From Pseudomonas frederiksbergensis (GTDB taxonomy: Bacteria; Pseudomonadota; Gammaproteobacteria; Pseudomonadales; Pseudomonadaceae), in NCBI RefSeq assembly GCF_000802155.2, contig NZ_JQGJ02000007.1, positions 62,001-126,000 on the forward strand: a stretch of DNA of 64,000 nt. The letters run 5' to 3'. Numbering within the stretch: the stretch's first letter is position 1; the number at the start of each line of letters is the position of its first letter. Position numbers and translations under genes: made by a program. The notes below the pieces were generated by a model, which saw nothing but the letters and a program-made list of their open reading frames with translations, did no database searches and had not been told where the DNA came from. Below, in pieces: positions 59,951 through 64,000 of the stretch.

Positions 59951-61099
59951 GTGAGACAGATACGATCCTCGCGTGCATTACATGCAATTCCCCTAACGGC
60001 GCTGATGCTGGTAACCGGCTGTGGTGAAAAAGACCACATCGCCTCAGCTCCGCCTCCCCCTGACGTGGGCGTATACACCGTCCGCTCACAGTCTCTGACT
60101 CTGACAACCGACCTGCCCGGCAGGACTTCGGCCTACCGGGTAGCGGAAGTGCGCCCACAAGTATCGGGGATCCTTCAAAAGCGGTTCTTTGTTGAGGGGA
60201 CTGAGGTCAAGCTGGGTCAGCAGCTCTATCAAATTGACCCGCGTACCTATGAGGCGCAATTGCGTCGGGCAGAAGCTAATCGAACTACTGCGCAGAACTT
60301 GGCGCGACGATATGAAACGTTGTTGAAAACCAAGGCTGTGAGCAAGCAGCAGTACGACGATGCCCTTGCCGCATGGAAACAGGCGGAGGCCGACTATCAG
60401 GTCGCTCGTATTGACGTTCAGTACACCCGTGTGCTTTCGCCGATCTCAGGCCGCATCGGACGGTCGACAGTTACCGAGGGTGCACTCGTTACTAACGGTC
60501 AAGCACAGTCGCTCGCCACTATTACTCAGCTGGACCCGATCTATGTTGACGTCACTCAGCCGATCACGAAGCTGCTGGGCCTGCAACAGGCATTGGAGTC
60601 AGGGCGACTTCAGAAAACAGGTGAGAACCAGGCCGAAGTCAGCCTGACCCTGGATGACGGTAGTGCTTACCCAATCCCGGGCACCCTTAAGTTTTCTGAG
60701 GTCAGCGTTGATCCGACTACAGGTTCAGTAACCCTTCGCGCCGAATTCCCGAATCCTAATCGCAAGTTGCTTCCAGGCATGTTTGTTCACGCCCTCCTGA
60801 AGGAAGGTGTGCAGCAGGCGGCGATCCTGGTTCCACAACAAGCCATCAGCCGCGATACGCGTGGCGTGCCAAGTGTCTGGGTGGTGAAGGCCGACAACAC
60901 TGTTGAGGCCCGCGAGGTCCAGACCCTACGAACTGTGGGCAACGCCTGGCTGATCAGCAAAGGCGTATCCGAGGGAGAGCGAATCGTTACCGAAGGTGTT
61001 CAACGTGTCCGCAGCGGCATCGCCGTCAATGCGGCAGAAGCCAAAAATGTGGATTTGGTAGCTGACTTCGCCGCTACCACTGAAGCCTCGGCTAACTGA
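59951..61099 (+). CDS. srpA: RND efflux periplasmic adaptor SrpA/TtgG type
   Basis: A 382-aa membrane-fusion lipoprotein of a tripartite solvent efflux pump. The lipobox LVTGC (Cys24) follows a basic start, VRQIRSSRALHAIPLTALML. Barrel-sandwich and hairpin regions: PQVSGILQKRFFVEGTEVKLG and the coiled RAEANRTTAQNLARRYETLL. The start is a GTG at 59951 with a GGAG upstream; it is chosen because the lipoprotein signal then begins properly. Followed 13 bp later by srpB. Confidence 0.9.
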   Translation: MRQIRSSRALHAIPLTALMLVTGCGEKDHIASAPPPPDVGVYTVRSQSLTLTTDLPGRTSAYRVAEVRPQVSGILQKRFFVEGTEVKLGQQLYQIDPRTYEAQLRRAEANRTTAQNLARRYETLLKTKAVSKQQYDDALAAWKQAEADYQVARIDVQYTRVLSPISGRIGRSTVTEGALVTNGQAQSLATITQLDPIYVDVTQPITKLLGLQQALESGRLQKTGENQAEVSLTLDDGSAYPIPGTLKFSEVSVDPTTGSVTLRAEFPNPNRKLLPGMFVHALLKEGVQQAAILVPQQAISRDTRGVPSVWVVKADNTVEAREVQTLRTVGNAWLISKGVSEGERIVTEGVQRVRSGIAVNAAEAKNVDLVADFAATTEASAN

Positions 61100-61112
61100 G
61101 GGGGTGCAGTAA

Positions 61113-64000
61113 ATGTCTCGCTTCTTTATCGACCGGCCGATCTTCGCTTGGGTTCTCGCTATCGTAGCCATGCTCGCCGGCGCGCTCTCGCTGGCCAAGA
61201 TGCCGATTAGCCAATATCCAAACATCGCGGCCCCTGCCGTTTCGATCCAGGTCAGCTACCCAGGTGCTTCTGCACAAACCGTCCAGGACACGGTGGTCCA
61301 GGTCATTGAGCAACAGCTCAGTGGTCTTGATGGGTTCCGATATATGTCGGCTGAGAGCGCCTCTGACGGCAGCATGACCATCATCGTGACCTTTGAACAG
61401 GGGACCGATCCGGACATCGCTCAAGTTCAGGTGCAGAACAAGCTGCAACTGGCGACACCTCGTTTGCCGGAGGAAGTTCAGCGTCAGGGGCTTCGCGTAG
61501 TGAAGTACCAGATGAATTTCTTCTTGGTCATGAGCTTGGTCGATCGCTCGGGGAAGCTCGATAACTTCGACCTGGGCAACCTGATCGCTTCACAGCTTCA
61601 GGATCCCATTTCGCGCATTCCAGGCGTCGGTGATTTCCAGCTGTTTGGCTCGCCTTACGCAATGCGTATCTGGCTAGATCCAGGCAAGCTCAACAGCTAT
61701 CAGTTGACACCTACTGATGTAGCCAATGCTATCCGGGAACAGAACGTCCAAGTGTCCTCTGGCCAGTTGGGTGGACTACCAACTCGCTCAGGCGTCCAAC
61801 TGAATGCCACCGTTCTCGGCAAGACGCGCATGACAACGCCTAGCCAGTTCGATGAGATCTTGGTCAAGGTGAACGCGGATGGCTCACAGGTACGAGTGAA
61901 GGATGTCGGACGTGCCGAACTGGGGGCTGACAGCTTCGCCATTTCCGCGAAATACAAGGACTCCCCAACCGCAAGCCTGGCGCTGCGTTTGTCCACCGGT
62001 GGCAACCTGCTGGAGACCGTAGAAGCTGTCAAGAATCTGATGGAGGAGCAGAAGGCCTATCTGCCAGATGGCGTAGAGGTCATTTACCCCTACGATACAA
62101 CACCTGTCGTTGATGCCTCGATTGAGTCGGTAGTACACACCATTTTTGAAGCGGTGGTACTGGTCTTCCTGGTTATGTATCTATTCCTACAGAGCTTCAG
62201 GGCCACACTGATCCCCACCCTGGCAGTTCCCGTAGTGCTGCTCGCCACATTCGCACTTCTGCCCTATTTCGGCCTCAGTATCAACGTACTCACCATGTAC
62301 GCCATGGTGCTCGCCATCGGCTTGCTGGTCGATGATGCGATCGTCGTGGTCGAGAACGTTGAGCGGCTCATGCACGACGAGGGGCTGACGCCACTTGAGG
62401 CTACACGTAAGTCGATGGACCAGATTTCCGGGGCCTTGGTGGGTATCGGCATGGTGCTGTCGGCTGTGTTCGTACCGATGGCTTTCTTTGGTGGATCCGC
62501 TGGCATCATCTATCAACAGTTCGCCATCACCATCGTGGTCTGCATGGGGCTGTCGATCTTTGTCGCGCTTGTGTTCACTCCAGCACTTTGCGTGACCATC
62601 CTCAAAGCTCCGGAAGGCGTTTCCCACCACGAGAAAAAGGGCTTCTTCGGCTGGTTCAACCGCATCTTCGACCGCGGCACTCTGCGATTCGAGCGAGGCG
62701 TCGGTGCAATGCTGAAGGGGCGCGGTAGATACCTGCTTGCGTTCTTGCTGATCACTGGAGGAACCGGCTATCTGTTCACCCAGATCCCGAAGGCATTCCT
62801 GCCCAACGAAGATCAGGGCTTGATGATGATCGAAGTGCGAACACCGGCAAATGCTTCAGCGGAGCGCACCGAGGGTGTGCTTCAAGAGGTGCGAGACTAC
62901 TTGAGCAATGATGAAGGTGCGTTGGTTGAGCACTTCCTGACGGTGAATGGTTTCAACTTTGCTGGTCGTGGTCAGAACTCGGGGCTGGTACTGATTACTC
63001 TTAAGGATTGGAAGGAGCGTCACGGCGCTGCGCAAGACGTATTCAGCATCGCGCAACGGGCTAATCAGCATTTTGCCAAGATCAAAGATGCCAGCGTCAT
63101 GGCGTTCGTGCCCCCTGCCATTCTGGAAATGGGGAACGCGATGGGCTTCAACTTGTATCTACAGGACAACCTCGGTCTTGGTCATGAAGCATTGATGGCA
63201 GCTCGAAACCAGTTCCTGCAACTGGCAAGCGAAAACCCCAAACTCCAAGCAGTGCGTCCAAACGGTAAGGACGACGAGCCGCAATTCCAGGTGAACATTG
63301 ATGACGAAAAGGCCCGTGCGCTGCAGGTAAGCATCGCGTCTATCAACGAAACGATGTCTGCAGCCTGGGGCTCAATGTATGTCAACGACTTCATCGACCG
63401 CGGTCGGGTTAAACGGGTGTACGTACAGGGCGAAGACATCTCGCGAATCTCTCCAGAAGACTTCGATAAATGGTACGTGCGCAATAGCCTTGGCCAGATG
63501 GTTCCGTTCTCGGCGTTTGCAACCGGTGAATGGGTGAACGGCTCACCGAAGCTGGAGCGCTACGGTGGCATTTCTTCCCTGAACATCCTCGGCGAGCCAG
63601 CCCCTGGATACAGCACTGGTGACGCGATGATTGCCATCGCTGAAATCATGCAAAAGCTGCCTGCTGGCATCGGTCTGAGCTACACCGGTCTCTCTTATGA
63701 AGAAATACAGACTGGCGACCAGGCACCGTTGCTCTACGCATTGACTGTGCTGATCGTATTCCTGTGCCTGGCCGCACTGTATGAAAGCTGGTCGGTACCG
63801 GTCTCGGTGATCATGGTTGTTCCTCTGGGTATTTTGGGCGCCGTGCTGGCAACGCTTTGGCGCGACCTGACGGCGGATGTGTACTTCCAGGTGGGCTTGA
63901 TGACGACAGTTGGCCTGTCCGCCAAGAACGCCATCCTAATCGTGGAGTTCGCAAAAGAGCTGTATGAAAAGGAAGGTTATCCGATCGTCAAAGCTGCGAT
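61113..64000 (+). CDS. srpB: RND efflux pump inner-membrane transporter SrpB/TtgH type (3' end outside window)
   Basis: The first 962 codons of an HAE1-type RND transporter of about 1050 aa; the frame is open to the last base. It begins [20 protein letters not shown]. It has the typical [15 protein letters not shown]-like start ([20 protein letters not shown]), the proton-relay pair in [17 protein letters not shown], and the second-half signature [20 protein letters not shown]. It exports hydrophobic solvents and drugs using the proton gradient. The outer-membrane channel (srpC) should lie beyond the window. Confidence 0.93.
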   Translation, partial: MSRFFIDRPIFAWVLAIVAMLAGALSLAKMPISQYPNIAAPAVSIQVSYPGASAQTVQDTVVQVIEQQLSGLDGFRYMSAESASDGSMTIIVTFEQGTDPDIAQVQVQNKLQLATPRLPEEVQRQGLRVVKYQMNFFLVMSLVDRSGKLDNFDLGNLIASQLQDPISRIPGVGDFQLFGSPYAMRIWLDPGKLNSYQLTPTDVANAIREQNVQVSSGQLGGLPTRSGVQLNATVLGKTRMTTPSQFDEILVKVNADGSQVRVKDVGRAELGADSFAISAKYKDSPTASLALRLSTGGNLLETVEAVKNLMEEQKAYLPDGVEVIYPYDTTPVVDASIESVVHTIFEAVVLVFLVMYLFLQSFRATLIPTLAVPVVLLATFALLPYFGLSINVLTMYAMVLAIGLLVDDAIVVVENVERLMHDEGLTPLEATRKSMDQISGALVGIGMVLSAVFVPMAFFGGSAGIIYQQFAITIVVCMGLSIFVALVFTPALCVTILKAPEGVSHHEKKGFFGWFNRIFDRGTLRFERGVGAMLKGRGRYLLAFLLITGGTGYLFTQIPKAFLPNEDQGLMMIEVRTPANASAERTEGVLQEVRDYLSNDEGALVEHFLTVNGFNFAGRGQNSGLVLITLKDWKERHGAAQDVFSIAQRANQHFAKIKDASVMAFVPPAILEMGNAMGFNLYLQDNLGLGHEALMAARNQFLQLASENPKLQAVRPNGKDDEPQFQVNIDDEKARALQVSIASINETMSAAWGSMYVNDFIDRGRVKRVYVQGEDISRISPEDFDKWYVRNSLGQMVPFSAFATGEWVNGSPKLERYGGISSLNILGEPAPGYSTGDAMIAIAEIMQKLPAGIGLSYTGLSYEEIQTGDQAPLLYALTVLIVFLCLAALYESWSVPVSVIMVVPLGILGAVLATLWRDLTADVYFQVGLMTTVGLSAKNAILIVEFAKELYEKEGYPIVKAA

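Overview
The window is a chromosomal segment of a fluorescent Pseudomonas (P. fluorescens/P. putida type). The arginine-succinyltransferase (aru) operon with its ArgR regulator and AotJQMP transporter, amrZ, rsmA/csrA beside tRNA genes, an FMN-riboswitch-controlled lumazine synthase, and many GTGGGAGC/GTGGCGAGG REP palindromes all point there. There is no integrase, transposase, CRISPR array or rRNA in the window.

Bases 1-32,430 are core genome: an MFS transporter (cut off by the left edge), a gamma-glutamylpolyamine synthetase, a soluble kinase/TPR-receiver pair, tRNA-Arg(CCT), amrZ, mgtE, two identical tRNA-Arg(ACG) copies and tRNA-Ser(GCT), csrA, lysC, alaS, ltaE, the FMN riboswitch with ribH, aruCFGDB-orf-aruE (arginine to glutamate plus succinate), aotJQMP-argR (arginine uptake and the arginine-responsive activator), acsA, two small secreted proteins, and nrdB.

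Bases about 32,450-42,700 are a defence-type island directly downstream of the nrdB terminator. Six genes on the minus strand form one tightly coupled operon: an AbrB-fold regulator, a DUF4007 protein (SspB-like), a 1153-aa P-loop ATPase (SspC/BrxC-like), a PAPS-reductase-family sulfurtransferase (SspD/DndC-like), then an 800-aa protein with two separate GHKL ATPase centres and a 658-aa protein with an atypical receiver domain and a large unrecognised C-terminus. The first part looks like a DNA phosphorothioation (Ssp) module. The last two genes are more AT-rich, sit where the restriction effector (SspE or SspFGH) normally sits, and look like a kinase/receiver style effector. This is my best candidate for an undescribed system.

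Bases about 42,980-56,480 are a catabolic island for phenylpropanoid-type aromatics: an mhpBCDFE meta-cleavage pathway with mhpT transporter, an OprD-type porin and a phenol-type outer membrane protein, a cupin and an alcohol dehydrogenase homologue. The hydroxylase is of the TfdB/HbpA type instead of MhpA, and the regulator is GntR/FCD instead of the IclR-type MhpR. Copies of one operator-like sequence (CTTGCATGCTAGCAT and variants) lie before each transcription unit. Two units also carry a short upstream ORF encoding related peptides (LIRIxxPS) followed by a hairpin.

Bases 56,480-64,000 hold a stand-alone catabolic acetolactate-synthase-type enzyme with core-like codon usage, then srpR and srpS (TetR and IclR) divergent from srpA and srpB, an RND organic-solvent efflux pump of the SrpABC/TtgGHI type; srpB runs off the right edge.
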